Counted from the stretch's first letter, positions 18,098-27,855 are shown. The stretch: DNA of 64,000 bases from Tahibacter harae (GCF_024437735.1 NZ_JANFQO010000009.1:124001-188000), one strand, 5' to 3'. The notes: generated by a model from the letters alone, not told the origin. Made by a program: numbers and translations.

Positions 18098-19573
18098 ATG
18101 ATTTTCTGGCGCGTAAAACCGCTCGACCAGATTCTTGAGAACGCCGAGAAGAAAAGCCTCAAGCGCCAGCTCGGCGCGCTGCAGCTGACCATGCTCGGCA
18201 TCGGCGCGATCATCGGCACCGGCATCTTCGTGCTGACCGCCGAGGCCGCGCAGAAGGCCGGCCCCGGCATGATGGTCGCATTCGTGATCGCCGCGGTGGT
18301 CTGCGGCCTGGCCGCGCTGGCCTACGCGGAACTCGCGTCCATGGTGCCGGTGTCGGGCTCGGCGTATACCTATACGTATGCAGTACTCGGCGAGGCGCTG
18401 GCCTGGATCGTGGGCTGGGCGCTGGTGCTGGAGTACGCCGTCGCCGCAGGCGCGGTGGCGGTGGGCTGGTCGGGCTATGTGAACGGCCTGATGAACGCGG
18501 CCAACATGGGCCTGCCCGCCTTCCTGCAGACCGGTCCCTACGACGGCGGCGGCTTCAATCTGCTGGCCTGCCTGATCTCCCTGGTCATTACCGGCCTGCT
18601 GGTGATCGGCACCTCCAAGAGCGCCTGGGTCAACGCGGTGCTGGTGACCATCAAAATCGCCGCCCTGATCGCCTTCGTCGTCATAGCGGTTCCCGCCGCC
18701 AAGGCGCCGAATTTCGAGCCTTTCCTGCCGACGGGCTGGGGCACGCCCATGGGCGGCATCGGCGTCCTCGGCGCCGCGGCCTCGATTTTCTTCGCCTACG
18801 TCGGCTTCGATGCTGTTTCCACCGCGGCGGAAGAAACCAAGAATCCCAACCGCAATATCCCCATCGGCCTGATCGGCTCGCTGGCGGTCTGCACCGTGTT
18901 CTATCTGCTGGTTGGCTACGGCGCGGTTGGCGCCGACGGCGCCCAGCCCATGTACGACGCCGCCGGCACCCTGCTGGAGCCGGGTTCCGAAGCACTCGCC
19001 GCCGCCTGCGCCAATTCCTCCATGCTGGTCTGCAGCAAGGAGCCGCTGGCCCATGTGCTGCGCAGCCTGGATCACAACACCGTCGCCTATCTCGTGGGCA
19101 TGGCCGCCAGCCTCGCCCTGCCTTCGGTCATCCTGATGATGATTTACGGCCAGACCCGCATCTTCTTCGTGATGTCGCGCGACGGCCTGCTGCCGGCGGT
19201 CTGCTCCAAGGTGCATCCGACCTTCCACACGCCGCACATCATCACCATGCTCACCGGCGTGGTGGTGTCGCTGTTCGCGGCGATGTTCCCGGTCGGCATC
19301 CTGGCCGACGTGTCCAACTCGGGCACGCTGTTCGCGTTCATCATGGTGGCGATCGGCGTGATGATCCTGCGCCGCACCCAGCCGGGCCGCGCGCGTCCGT
19401 TCCGCACCCCGCTGGTGTGGCTGGTCTGCCCGCTGGCCGTGGCCGGCTGCGTGCTGCTGTTCGTCAACCTCTCGGCCAAGGCCCTGACCGTGTTCGCCGT
19501 CTGGTCGGTGATCGGTCTGGCGCTCTACGCCGCCTACGGCATGCGCAACAGCGAACTCGCGCGGCGCCAGTAA
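18098..19573 (+). CDS. APC-superfamily amino acid permease
   Basis: Inner-membrane transporter of 491 residues with about 12 membrane helices. The family motifs are GIGAIIGTGIFVLTA in helix 1 (about residues 34-48), YAELASMVPVSGSAYTYTYA in helix 3, and FAYVGFDAVSTAAEETKNP in helix 6. The overall pattern is that of the cationic amino acid/YfnA-type branch. A GGGAGG site lies 6-10 bp upstream. It stands alone; the 650-bp gap after it holds GC hairpins at about 19580-19635 and two DnaA-box-like sites. Substrate cannot be assigned. Confidence 0.92.
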   Translation: MIFWRVKPLDQILENAEKKSLKRQLGALQLTMLGIGAIIGTGIFVLTAEAAQKAGPGMMVAFVIAAVVCGLAALAYAELASMVPVSGSAYTYTYAVLGEALAWIVGWALVLEYAVAAGAVAVGWSGYVNGLMNAANMGLPAFLQTGPYDGGGFNLLACLISLVITGLLVIGTSKSAWVNAVLVTIKIAALIAFVVIAVPAAKAPNFEPFLPTGWGTPMGGIGVLGAAASIFFAYVGFDAVSTAAEETKNPNRNIPIGLIGSLAVCTVFYLLVGYGAVGADGAQPMYDAAGTLLEPGSEALAAACANSSMLVCSKEPLAHVLRSLDHNTVAYLVGMAASLALPSVILMMIYGQTRIFFVMSRDGLLPAVCSKVHPTFHTPHIITMLTGVVVSLFAAMFPVGILADVSNSGTLFAFIMVAIGVMILRRTQPGRARPFRTPLVWLVCPLAVAGCVLLFVNLSAKALTVFAVWSVIGLALYAAYGMRNSELARRQ

Positions 19574-20221
19574 GCCCTGCGCCGGGGCCGGCCCAGGCCG
19601 GTCCCGGCTGCCTCGCCGGCCGCGCCCGCGGCGCCGGCTTCCTGTAAATTCAATGACTTGACCCCGGCCTTTGCAGCGCGCCCCGGCTTATCAACAAGTC
19701 CCTTTTGTACTCAATCACTTAGCCGCGTCCCGCGCACTAGGGACGAAATAGGCCACAGCCTGCCCACAGTTTTGGCCCAGGCTATGAAAATCCTGCAATA
19801 CCTTGAAAGAAAAATGGTTTGTGGCCAACTCCCACAAGCAATCCACGGCTTATCCACAAGCCCGGGTTAGCTGCCGCCTCCGCCAGCGGTTATGATCAAG
19901 GTCCGCGGGAAATACACTTGGCAGTGGGCCCCTCGGAATGCGGCTCGGGTGCGTTCAGACGGGTTAGCTCCTCGGTCTGGACGCGCCCGGGCAGCGACTT
20001 TCCTCCCGGCTTTCCTTCGCAGTTCTCCCCTTCTTTCCTGCTCCCGGCATGCGATTGCGTGCGCCGCATTCCTGCGCGCCGGCGCCGAATCTGTGCGCTC
20101 CGTAGTCAGGACGTAAAAGCGGCGCGTGAAACGCCATGGGCGGGAGCGGGGATCCGATATTCGGGATTGATCCATCCCGCAAACCGATCCGCGGGAGCCG
20201 GATCTCCACTTCTGCCCAGCT
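19574..20221. other. Gene-free convergent gap with DnaA-box-like sites
   Basis: No coding region is supported here. TTATCAACA (19688-19696) and a consensus DnaA box TTATCCACA (19850-19858) lie in an unusually A/T-rich stretch for this genome (19640-19860), with a weaker TGCCCACAG (19761-19769). Two similar blocks, TCAATGACTTG (about 19650-19660) and TCAATCACTTA (about 19710-19720), precede them. The remainder (19870-20221) shows nothing I recognise apart from one GATATTCGGGATTGATCC relic of the 7-bp repeat near 20156. Confidence 0.4.
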
Positions 20222-20545
20222 TCAGCTCCGCGCCACGAACGCCGAACACCAGCCCTTCCCGGCCACCGACTTGCCCGGGAACAGCGAACACGGACCGCGT
20301 GCGGCCTTGCCCTGGTAGAAGTTGCAGCCGAGGCAATCCTGGCCGGCCTTATGCGCGGGGAAGCGCGCCGCATCGGCCTTGGCGCCGTCCTCGACATAGC
20401 CCAGCGCCTTGGCGGTGGGATCGTCCGCGCTGAGTGCAGGAAGCTCTTCGGCGCCGGCGGACAGCGGCAGGGCCGCCGCGACGGTCGCCGCGGAAACGGC
20501 CTGGAGGAAACGGCGGCGCCGGGTGAACGAATCTGGCTGAGACAT
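20222..20545 (-). CDS. High-potential iron-sulfur protein (HiPIP)
   Basis: Periplasmic one-electron carrier with a [4Fe-4S]3+/2+ cluster. The 107-residue precursor has a Tat signal (FTRRRRFLQAVSAATVAAA) and a mature part of about 75 residues with the four ligands in QDCLGCNFY, GPCSLFPG and GWCSAF (C-x2-C-xn-C-xn-C), the HiPIP pattern. I chose ATG 20545 because the Tat motif follows at once and AGGAC lies upstream; the frame is open further but unlike a signal peptide. It likely links the bc1 complex to a terminal oxidase or reductase; no partner gene is adjacent. Confidence 0.92.
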   Translation of the reverse strand: MSQPDSFTRRRRFLQAVSAATVAAALPLSAGAEELPALSADDPTAKALGYVEDGAKADAARFPAHKAGQDCLGCNFYQGKAARGPCSLFPGKSVAGKGWCSAFVARS

Positions 20546-20673
20546 GGCTAGTCCTGGCGGGTCGTGGTTGCCGCGCGCGACAGTCGGCGCGGAGCGCCAT
20601 CCTAACCAAACCCGGCGCCGGCTCCGCCATTTCGACATGCCTGCGCTTTCTCGATGCTGCAGCGCAGCTCAGT

Positions 20674-20679
20674 TATAGT
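20674..20679 (+). promoter_or_regulatory. Probable -10 box of the mtnBDC operon
   Basis: TATAGT lies 27 bp before the mtnB ATG in an otherwise GC-rich gap, followed by GGCCGCCC. No convincing -35 is seen. No SAM riboswitch structure was recognised. Confidence 0.4.
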
Positions 20680-20705
20680 GGCCGCCCGCTCACGCCCTAC
20701 CCACC

Positions 20706-21347
20706 ATGGCCCATCCCATCCAGGTTGATTCCGAACGCTTGGCGCAGTGCGCGCGCGAGATCGCCGACGCCGGACGCGAACTCGGCGCGCGCGGCTGGAC
20801 GCCCGCGACCAGCAGCAATTTCTCCATGCGCTACGACGACGCCCACGCCGCCGTCACCATCTCCGGCCGCGACAAGGGCCGCCTGGGCGTGGACGACATC
20901 ATGCTGGTCGATTTCGCCGGCCAGGCCGTGGCCACCACGGCGCGGCCCTCGGCGGAAACCCTGCTGCATGTGCAGATGTACCGGCGCGATCCGGCCGTCG
21001 GCGCCGTGCTGCACACGCATTCGCACAACCAGACCGTCGCCTCGCGCCTGTACGCCGCGGCCGGCGTGATCCGCTTCAGCGGCTGGGAGCTGCAGAAAGC
21101 CATCACCGGCTATGTCACGCATGAAAGCGACCTGGACCTGCCGGTCTTCCCCAACACCCAGGACATGCCCGAGCTGGTCGCCCAGGTCGACGCCTGGCTG
21201 GACGCGGGCAAGCCGCTGCACGGCTACTTGATAGACGGCCACGGCATCTATACCTGGGGACGCACCATGGCCGAAGCCAGGCGGCATCTCGAAGCCTTCG
21301 AGTTCCTGCTGGCCGTGACACTGGATCTGAGGAGATTGGGAGCATGA
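20706..21347 (+). CDS. mtnB: Methylthioribulose-1-phosphate dehydratase
   Basis: Methionine salvage enzyme converting MTRu-1-P to 2,3-diketo-5-methylthiopentyl-1-phosphate, a class II aldolase-fold protein of 213 residues. The zinc ligands are visible in [13 protein letters not shown] and in [12 protein letters not shown]. The start region ([19 protein letters not shown]) matches MtnB. First gene of a cluster in which mtnD overlaps it by 4 bp and mtnC follows 51 bp later, so the three central steps of the pathway are together. Confidence 0.96.
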   Translation: MAHPIQVDSERLAQCAREIADAGRELGARGWTPATSSNFSMRYDDAHAAVTISGRDKGRLGVDDIMLVDFAGQAVATTARPSAETLLHVQMYRRDPAVGAVLHTHSHNQTVASRLYAAAGVIRFSGWELQKAITGYVTHESDLDLPVFPNTQDMPELVAQVDAWLDAGKPLHGYLIDGHGIYTWGRTMAEARRHLEAFEFLLAVTLDLRRLGA

Positions 21348-21889
21348 GCCGACTGCGCATCTTTTCCGACAGCGACCCGGCGGCGATCCGCTTTGAAAGC
21401 GGCGAGCACGCCGCCATCGCCGCCGAGCTGGGCAAGGTCGGCGTGCGCTTCGAGCGCTGGCAGGCGAATGCCGACATCCAGCCCGGCGCCGCGCCGGAAG
21501 CGGTGATCGCCGCCTATCGCGCCGACATCGACCGCCTGATGCGCGAAGAGGGCTACCAGACCGTCGACGTGGTCAGCCTCAATGCCGATCACCCGGACAA
21601 GGCCGCACTGCGGCAGAAATTCCTCAACGAACACACCCATTCCGAGGACGAGGTGCGCTTCTTCGTCGCCGGCCGCGGCCTGTTCACCCTGCACATCGAC
21701 GACCAGGTCTACGAAGTGCTGTGCACCCAGGGCGACCTGATCGGCGTGCCCGACAGCACGCGCCACTGGTTCGACATGAGCGAGCAGCCCTACTTCGTCG
21801 CCATCCGCCTGTTCAGCAATCCCGCCGGCTGGGTCGCCAATTTCACCGGCAGCGACATCGCGGCGCAGTTCCCGCGCCTGGAAGCCTGA
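21344..21889 (+). CDS. mtnD: Acireductone dioxygenase
   Basis: 181-residue cupin that oxidises acireductone with O2; the bound metal decides the products (Fe2+: ketoacid and formate, Ni2+: off-pathway with CO). Metal ligands are in [14 protein letters not shown] (two His and Glu) and the third His in [14 protein letters not shown]. The ATG overlaps the mtnB stop. Length is the family norm. Confidence 0.96.
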   Translation: MSRLRIFSDSDPAAIRFESGEHAAIAAELGKVGVRFERWQANADIQPGAAPEAVIAAYRADIDRLMREEGYQTVDVVSLNADHPDKAALRQKFLNEHTHSEDEVRFFVAGRGLFTLHIDDQVYEVLCTQGDLIGVPDSTRHWFDMSEQPYFVAIRLFSNPAGWVANFTGSDIAAQFPRLEA

Positions 21890-21940
21890 TCCCCGCGCCG
21901 GCCTGCGCGGCCGGTGCGCCCATTGCGAAGCCCGCCCCTG

Positions 21941-22621
21941 ATGATCCGCGCCATACTCACCGATATCGAAGGTACGACCAGCTCCATCAGCTTCGTCAAG
22001 GATGTGCTGTTCCCCTACGCCCGCGCCCAGCTGCCCGCCTTCGTCGCGGCCCAGGGCGGGCAGCCTGAAGTGGCGCGCTGGCTGGCGGCGACCGCCGAGG
22101 AGGCCGGCCTGGCGCCGGACGACCACGCCGGCATCGTCGCCACCCTGCAGCGCTGGATCGACGAAGACCGCAAGATCACCCCGCTCAAGGCCCTGCAGGG
22201 CCTGATCTGGGCCGACGGCTATGCCAGCGGCGCCTACCGCGCCCACGTCTATCCCGAAGTCGCCGCGCGCCTGGCGGCGTGGAAGGCGCAGGGGCTGGAG
22301 CTGTACGTGTATTCCTCGGGCTCGGTACCGGCGCAGCGGCTGTTCTTCGGCTACAGCGAGGCCGGCGATCTCACCCCGCTGTTCAGCGGCTACTTCGACA
22401 CCGAGATCGGCGGCAAGCGCGAAGCCGCCTCGTACGCGCGCATCGCCGCGCAGATCGGGCTGGAGCCGGGGCAGATCCTGTTCCTCTCCGATATCGTCGA
22501 GGAACTCGACGCCGCCCGCGCCAGCGGCCTGCGCACGACCTGGCTGTGCCGTCCGCCGCTGGCCTGCCCGGCCGATCCGGCCCACGCCTGCGTCGCGGAT
22601 TTCGACGCCATCACGCCCTGA
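21941..22621 (+). CDS. mtnC: Acireductone synthase (enolase-phosphatase E1)
   Basis: HAD-superfamily enzyme (226 residues) that enolises and dephosphorylates diketo-MTP-1-P to acireductone, the substrate of MtnD. Motif I is [10 protein letters not shown] (residues 5-14, first Asp the nucleophile), motif [10 protein letters not shown], and motif [14 protein letters not shown] and [10 protein letters not shown] start at MIRAIL, which begins the HAD fold directly; an in-frame ATG 27 bp earlier is unlikely. mtnA and the phosphorylase are not in the window. Confidence 0.95.
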   Translation: MIRAILTDIEGTTSSISFVKDVLFPYARAQLPAFVAAQGGQPEVARWLAATAEEAGLAPDDHAGIVATLQRWIDEDRKITPLKALQGLIWADGYASGAYRAHVYPEVAARLAAWKAQGLELYVYSSGSVPAQRLFFGYSEAGDLTPLFSGYFDTEIGGKREAASYARIAAQIGLEPGQILFLSDIVEELDAARASGLRTTWLCRPPLACPADPAHACVADFDAITP

Positions 22622-22623
22622 GC

Positions 22624-23757
22624 ATGGCGCAGGGGCAGGCTCGCCGCACCGTCCTGGCCCTGCTGGCCGGGCTGGGCCTGGGCCTGCTGCTGGGGCGTGA
22701 ATTCCCCGCGCCGCGCGATGCGGGGCCGGCCGGCGCGCCGCCCGCCGTCGCCGCGCCGGCTACCGTGGCAGCCGCCACGGATTCCGGCGACGATCCCGCC
22801 GCGCTCCGGGCCCGGGCGGAAACCCAGGTCCAGGTCATGGCCAATCTCCATGCTCTCTACTCGTTCGTGGGCGAGTGGCTGCCGGGCCTGCTGCCCGCAG
22901 CGCCGTCCGATGACGGCGTGGACTACAGCGCCGAGCGCGTGCTGTACGACCAGCACCGCCTGGTCGACGCGGCGCTGGCCGCGCTGCGGCCGCAGACCCG
23001 CGGCAAGACCGATCTCTACGTCGTCGCCTTCGCCGGCGACGGCGGCGAGAACGTGTTCCGCAACGAGACCGAATATGTGGAGAAATTGTTTTCCCGGCGC
23101 TTCGACGCGGCCGGCCGGGTCGTGGTGCTGCAGAACAATCCGCACACGCTGGAACAGCGCCCGCTGGCCACCTGGAGCAATCTGGAGCTGGTGCTGGACG
23201 GCCTGCTGCAGCACAACCGTTTTGATCCGGACGAGGACATCTTGCTGCTGTTCATGACCAGCCACGGCGGCGAGGATCACTACCTCTACGTCGGCATGGA
23301 CGACCTGCCGCTGGACTGGATAGGCGCGGACGACCTCGCCCGCATCCTCAACGCGCGTCCGTTCCGCTGGAAAGTGAGCATTATCTCGGCCTGCTATTCC
23401 GGCGGCTTCATCGACACGCTGAAGAATTCCACCAGCATGGTCATCACCGCCGCGCGCAAGGACCGCACTTCCTTTGGCTGCGGCGCCGAATCGGACATCA
23501 CCTATTTCGGCGACGCCTTCCTGGTGCAGGGACTGAACCAGACCGACTCCTTCCGCGGCGCCTTCGAGATCGCGCGCCAGCTCATCGCCGAATGGGAGGA
23601 ACGCGACAAGCAGACGCCGTCCGAACCGCAGATCGCCAGCACGCCGCTGATCGAGGCCAAGCTGGACGACTGGCGCCGCGGCATCCGCCTGGGGCCGCCG
23701 CAGACCTTCCAGGTTGCCGGCACGGCTCAGTCCAGCGAGAAATCCACAAAGCAATAA
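22624..23757 (+). CDS. C13-family (legumain-like) cysteine peptidase, exported
   Basis: 377-residue protein with an N-terminal membrane/signal segment (TVLALLAGLGLGLLLG) and a Pro/Ala linker, then a caspase-fold domain of the C13 family. The catalytic pair is His214 in TSHGGEDH and Cys257 in ISACYSGGF. Bacterial C13 proteins are rare next to eukaryotic legumain; their roles are mostly unknown. The ATG is 2 bp after the mtnC stop, so it is probably cotranscribed with methionine salvage though no link is known. Its last 31 bp overlap the convergent PP-loop gene. The frame is open far upstream into mtnC but MAQGQARRTV is the plausible start. Confidence 0.85.
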   Translation: MAQGQARRTVLALLAGLGLGLLLGREFPAPRDAGPAGAPPAVAAPATVAAATDSGDDPAALRARAETQVQVMANLHALYSFVGEWLPGLLPAAPSDDGVDYSAERVLYDQHRLVDAALAALRPQTRGKTDLYVVAFAGDGGENVFRNETEYVEKLFSRRFDAAGRVVVLQNNPHTLEQRPLATWSNLELVLDGLLQHNRFDPDEDILLLFMTSHGGEDHYLYVGMDDLPLDWIGADDLARILNARPFRWKVSIISACYSGGFIDTLKNSTSMVITAARKDRTSFGCGAESDITYFGDAFLVQGLNQTDSFRGAFEIARQLIAEWEERDKQTPSEPQIASTPLIEAKLDDWRRGIRLGPPQTFQVAGTAQSSEKSTKQ

Positions 23758-24383
23758 CCGTCGGCGCGCACGCGGCCGGCCTCGCGCAGGCGCAACGGCT
23801 GGCGGAAACAGGGGCCATCGACGACGACGCTGTGGTATTCGCCGGCCTCGCCGCAGAGATCGATGCCGGCGCGGCGGAACTGGTCGATCATCACGATATC
23901 CAGCACCTGGCCCAGCAGGGCCGGGTCCAACTTGTCCTCCTGCACCGCGGCCAGGCGGGTGACGAAACCGGCGGCCAGGAACTCCCCCAGCAGCGCTTCG
24001 CGCGGTTCGTCCCAGAGCGGGTGCAGGCAGTCCAGGCCCAGCTCGTCGCAGACGCTGCGGCACCAGACACGGTGGGCTTCCAGATCGATGTCGCCGAACA
24101 CGGCCGCGGTCACGCCCTGCTCGTCGCGCAGCTGCGCCAGGGCGGCGCTGAACGTGCGCCGGTAGTCGGCGCGGCTGGTCGCCACTTCCAATGACGGCAC
24201 GCCGATCGCGGCGACCTGGGCGCGCAACACCTCGGGACGCAGCCGGTGCGACAGCGTATGCGCGCCGGTTTCGTCCAGCGTGGTGAGCAGGGCCTGCGGC
24301 GGCCCCAGGCGCTGCCACAGCCGCCACAGGCTCAGGGCCGAATCCTTGCCGCCGCTCCAGGACACGACGTAGCGCTGCTGCAT
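23727..24383 (-). CDS. Diphthine-ammonia ligase-like PP-loop ATPase (DUF71)
   Basis: 218-residue N-type ATP pyrophosphatase. The PP-loop SWSGGKDSAL is at residues 8-17 and the family block EAGEYHSVVVDGPCF near 185-199. In eukaryotes and archaea this family amidates diphthine on EF-2; bacteria lack diphthamide, so the bacterial substrate is unknown. I chose ATG 24383 because the PP-loop follows at once and the longer frame is Pro/Arg-rich noise. It converges with and overlaps the C13 peptidase gene by 31 bp. Confidence 0.85.
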   Translation of the reverse strand: MQQRYVVSWSGGKDSALSLWRLWQRLGPPQALLTTLDETGAHTLSHRLRPEVLRAQVAAIGVPSLEVATSRADYRRTFSAALAQLRDEQGVTAAVFGDIDLEAHRVWCRSVCDELGLDCLHPLWDEPREALLGEFLAAGFVTRLAAVQEDKLDPALLGQVLDIVMIDQFRRAGIDLCGEAGEYHSVVVDGPCFRQPLRLREAGRVRADGYCFVDFSLD

Positions 24384-24587
24384 GGGCAATCCCCGTGGAA
24401 AAACCCGATTCTGCCGCGCACCGCCCGCGCCGGCCAGGGCGCGGGCGCAGCAGCGGCCAGGCACCGGGCCGGACTGGCTTCCGCCGCCAGGCCCAGCCGG
24501 ATTTCCTCGCGAACCCGGCGCAACGGGAAAGCACGTATGTGGTATGGCATCCGCCGCAACGGGCCCCTGCCGCGCACTGCACCGCAA

Positions 24588-26252
24588 TCACTTCGCTGCA
24601 TTCGCGACACGGGAGTGCAGCGAGATCGGCGGCGTTTCTATGCGGTTGCGCCCCTGCGACTTGGCCCGGTACAGCGCGCTGTCGGCCTGATCGACCAGCA
24701 CACACGGATCCAGCTCGCCCTGCGGCACCAGCGCCGCAGCGCCCATGCTCAGCGTGAGCACCGGCGCCGCGCGCGAATAGGCGTGCGGCAGCGCCAGATG
24801 GGCCAGCGCGCGGGCGATATGCGCGCCAACGTGCAGCGCTTCGACCAGCGTGGTATGCGGCAGCAGCGCGGCGAACTCCTCGCCGCCGTAGCGGGCGATG
24901 CAATCCTCGCCGCGCCCCAGCGCCGCGCTCAACACACGGGCCACCTGGCGCAGCGCTTCGTCGCCGGCGACGTGGCCGTAACCGTCGTTGTAGCTCTTGA
25001 AATCGTCGATATCGAGCATCAGCAGGGCCAGCGAGTGGCCGTGGCGCTGCGCCCGCGACCATTCGGTCACCAGCATTTCGTCGAAGCGGCGCCGGTTGGC
25101 GATGCCGGTGAGGCCGTCGCGGTGCGACAGCCGTTCCAGCAATTCGTTGGCCTGGCGCAGGCGCAGGTTGGCCTGGGCCAGCGCGGCGGATTTTTCCTCG
25201 ACCAGGCGGTTGATCTCGCGCAGCCGCGCATTGGTCACCGCCAGATGCAGCGCACCAGACACCTGTTCGGCCAGCGCGGCGAGCATCTGCCGGTTGGAAT
25301 CGCTCAGGCATTCCGGATCCACCGCCTCCAGGTTCAACAGCCCCAGGAACTGGCCGCGCGCGCGCACCGGCAGCACGAATTCGCAGGTCACGGCGGGGTT
25401 GCCCAGCACGTAGTCCGGATCCTCGATCACATCGGGTACGTATTGCGCCTGGCCGGAGCGGAACGCACGGCCGATCACGCCCAGCGTCGCCGGCCAGTCG
25501 CCGCCGCTGCGGCCGTGGAAGACGGAATTGCCGGCATGGGCGCTGAAACGCAGCTTGTCCGCAGCGGTGGTGTCGGCCAGCAGCACGCCCACCGATTCGA
25601 GGCGGAAGCGGTCGCGCAGGAAGTGCACGATGCGGTACAGCACCTCGTCCAGGCCGTCGGCTTCTATCGCCGCCCGCGACAGGTCGCTGAGCATGCCCAG
25701 CAGCTCCACGCGCTGGCGCTGCTCGTCGCTGAGGCGGTCTACCGCGAACAGCCCGGCGACCTGCTCGGCCACGGTTTCCAGCAGGTCGACACAATCGCCG
25801 AAGGCGCCGGCCGTGGTGGCCTCGGCATTGATGACGGCCATGGTCTCGCCGTTGTAGCGCACTGGCACGCAGAGTTCCGCGCGCGCGCCGGGAAGCGTTT
25901 CGACGTAATTCGGATGCAGGCTGACATCGGGCACGTGCAGCGTGCGCCCGCTGACGGCGACCTCGCCGACCACGCCGCTGCCCAGCTCGCGACCGTAGCC
26001 GACGAAGATCGCGCTGGGCAGGTCCGAGGCCAGCGCCTCGCAGCGGAAGCGGCCCTGGCGCAAGTCGATGGCGGCGCAGGCGACGAAGGCACAGTCCAGG
26101 TGCTGCTTGAGCAGGTCGACGATCTGCTGCAGCTTCTGCCGCAGGGGCAGCGGCTGGGTGCCGAGGCGGGCAATACGATGGATCAGCGCGAGCTGGCGCT
26201 CCTCGCGTTCGCGGCCGTTGCGGCCGGCATCGCTGGCATCGGGATGCGACAT
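24588..26252 (-). CDS. Diguanylate cyclase with two GAF domains
   Basis: Cytoplasmic sensor that makes c-di-GMP. Of 554 residues, two GAF domains fill about 25-180 and 190-345 (for example FVACAAIDL, ELCVPVRYNGETMAVINAE; VGVLLADTT, FVLPVRARGQFLGLLNLEA), followed by a coiled coil (about 350-385) and a GGDEF domain beginning SHRDGLTGIANRRRFDE. The active site is RYGGEEFA (about 452-459), and an intact I-site RGED sits five residues before GGEEF, so product inhibition is likely. No membrane segment, thus a soluble ligand or redox signal is expected. Single gene, 204 bp upstream of the PP-loop gene start in the same direction. Confidence 0.95.
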   Translation of the reverse strand: MSHPDASDAGRNGREREERQLALIHRIARLGTQPLPLRQKLQQIVDLLKQHLDCAFVACAAIDLRQGRFRCEALASDLPSAIFVGYGRELGSGVVGEVAVSGRTLHVPDVSLHPNYVETLPGARAELCVPVRYNGETMAVINAEATTAGAFGDCVDLLETVAEQVAGLFAVDRLSDEQRQRVELLGMLSDLSRAAIEADGLDEVLYRIVHFLRDRFRLESVGVLLADTTAADKLRFSAHAGNSVFHGRSGGDWPATLGVIGRAFRSGQAQYVPDVIEDPDYVLGNPAVTCEFVLPVRARGQFLGLLNLEAVDPECLSDSNRQMLAALAEQVSGALHLAVTNARLREINRLVEEKSAALAQANLRLRQANELLERLSHRDGLTGIANRRRFDEMLVTEWSRAQRHGHSLALLMLDIDDFKSYNDGYGHVAGDEALRQVARVLSAALGRGEDCIARYGGEEFAALLPHTTLVEALHVGAHIARALAHLALPHAYSRAAPVLTLSMGAAALVPQGELDPCVLVDQADSALYRAKSQGRNRIETPPISLHSRVANAAK

Positions 26253-26479
26253 GTCCCCCCAATACGGCCCTGCGCGCCCAGTCTAGCAAGACGCGGGGAC
26301 GCCGCAACGCGACGCGGGCGGCTTTGCGATGCTTTGCAAACGTGCGCAGACGGCGGTGCCGGACAATGCCGGCGGACCGCAGACGCGGCACCGCACTGCG
26401 CGCCCGGCGTCCGGAAACGCCCGCCGCGGTCGCCGCAAGGCCTCGTCAGAGTCAACGCTGCGGCATGCCGCGGCGCCGC

Positions 26480-27088
26480 TCAGCCGTGGCGCCGCTCCAG
26501 CTCGGCCACCGCATCGGCCAGGCCCAGGCCGCGCGCGCGCAGCAGCACGGTCAGATGGAACAGCAGGTCGGCCGCCTCGCTGACCAGCGCCTTTTCATCC
26601 TGGGCCACGGCGGCCAGCGCGGTTTCCACGCCCTCCTCGCCCACCTTCTGGGCGATGCGGCGCAGGCCGGCCTCGAACAGGCGGGTGGTATAGCTGTCGG
26701 CCGGACGCTCGCGCTCGCGCTGCTGGACCAGGGCATCGAGCCGGCCGAGGAAACCCGGCACCGCAGCGGCACCTTCGCCGAAGCAGCTGGCCGTGCCCAG
26801 GTGGCAGGTCGGCCCCTGCGGTTCGGCCTGCAGCAGGATGGCGTCTGCATCGCAATCGGCCGCCGCGCCGCGCAGCAGCAGCCAGTGGGCGGAGCTTTCG
26901 CCCTTGGTCCACAGGCGCTGTTTGCTGCGACTATAGAAAGTTACTTTTCCCGTCTGCAGAGTCTGCTGCAATGCCTCGCGGTTCATCCAGCCCTGCATCA
27001 GCACGCGGCCATTGCGGCTGTCCTGCACGATGGCCGGCAGCAGGCCGGCGCCCTTGTCCCAGTCGAGGCTGGCCGGATCCAGACTCAT
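26480..27088 (-). CDS. hisIE: Phosphoribosyl-AMP cyclohydrolase / phosphoribosyl-ATP pyrophosphatase
   Basis: Bifunctional enzyme for steps 2 and 3 of histidine synthesis (202 residues). The N-terminal HisI half has [23 protein letters not shown] and the metal-binding [10 protein letters not shown] and GPTCHLG; the C-terminal HisE half (about 115-200) has the [12 protein letters not shown] motif of the MazG-like fold. Last gene of the operon; its ATG overlaps the hisF stop by 4 bp. The fusion order is that of enterobacteria and xanthomonads. A GCGGCATGCCGC inverted repeat follows its stop but without a T-run. Confidence 0.96.
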   Translation of the reverse strand: MSLDPASLDWDKGAGLLPAIVQDSRNGRVLMQGWMNREALQQTLQTGKVTFYSRSKQRLWTKGESSAHWLLLRGAAADCDADAILLQAEPQGPTCHLGTASCFGEGAAAVPGFLGRLDALVQQRERERPADSYTTRLFEAGLRRIAQKVGEEGVETALAAVAQDEKALVSEAADLLFHLTVLLRARGLGLADAVAELERRHG

Positions 27089-27855
27089 GGCCGCACCGCC
27101 ACGCCCTGGCTGCGCAGGGTCTGCTTGAGGGCGCCGATTTCCACCGCGCCGGAATGGAATACGCTGGCCGCCAGCGCGCCGTCCACATCGGCGCTGCGGA
27201 ACACGTCGACGAAATGCTGCGCCGCGCCGGCGCCGCCGGAGGCGACCAGCGGCACCGCGCAGCGGGCCCGCGCCGCGCCCAACTGCTCCAGGTCGTAGCC
27301 GCTGCGCACGCCGTCGGAGCCCATGCAGTTGAGCACGATCTCGCCGGCGCCGCGCTGCACGGCTTCGTCCAGCCAGTCCAGCGTGGTCTGCGCCAGGGCG
27401 CGGGTCTTGTCCGGATCGCCGCTGTACTGGCGCACGCGCCAGGCGCCGTCTGCATCGCGCAGGCTGTCGATGCCGACCACCACGCACTGCACGCCGAAGG
27501 CATCGGCCAGCTCGCCGATCAGGGCCGGCCGCGCCAGCGCCGGCGAATTCACCGAAACCTTGTCCGCACCGGCCTGCAATACGGCGCGGGCGCTTTCCAC
27601 ACTGTCTATGCCGCCGGCGACGCAGAACGGAATGTCGATGGCCGCCGCCACGCGCGCTACCCAGGCGGTGTCGACGCGGCGCTGCTCGGGGCTGGCGCCG
27701 ATGTCGTAGAACACCAGTTCGTCGGCGCCCTCGGCGCGGTAGCGCAGGGCCAGGTCGAGTATGTCGCCCATATCGACGTGATCGCGGAAGCGCACGCCCT
27801 TGACCACGCGGCCAGCCTTCACGTCCAGGCAGGGAATGATGCGCCGGGTCAGCAT
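27085..27855 (-). CDS. hisF: Imidazole glycerol phosphate synthase, cyclase subunit
   Basis: 256-residue TIM barrel that joins ammonia from HisH to PRFAR, giving IGP and AICAR. Catalytic Asp residues are in [12 protein letters not shown] (Asp11) and [10 protein letters not shown] region/NCMGSDG (second Asp). Phosphate loops are CVAGGIDS and ASGGAGA. It overlaps hisA upstream by 7 bp and hisIE downstream by 4 bp. Confidence 0.97.
   Translation of the reverse strand: MLTRRIIPCLDVKAGRVVKGVRFRDHVDMGDILDLALRYRAEGADELVFYDIGASPEQRRVDTAWVARVAAAIDIPFCVAGGIDSVESARAVLQAGADKVSVNSPALARPALIGELADAFGVQCVVVGIDSLRDADGAWRVRQYSGDPDKTRALAQTTLDWLDEAVQRGAGEIVLNCMGSDGVRSGYDLEQLGAARARCAVPLVASGGAGAAQHFVDVFRSADVDGALAASVFHSGAVEIGALKQTLRSQGVAVRP

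Noticed and set aside
19574-20221. Chromosomal replication origin
   Set aside because: Only one consensus and one near-consensus DnaA box, and no dnaA, dnaN, rpmH or parAB nearby.
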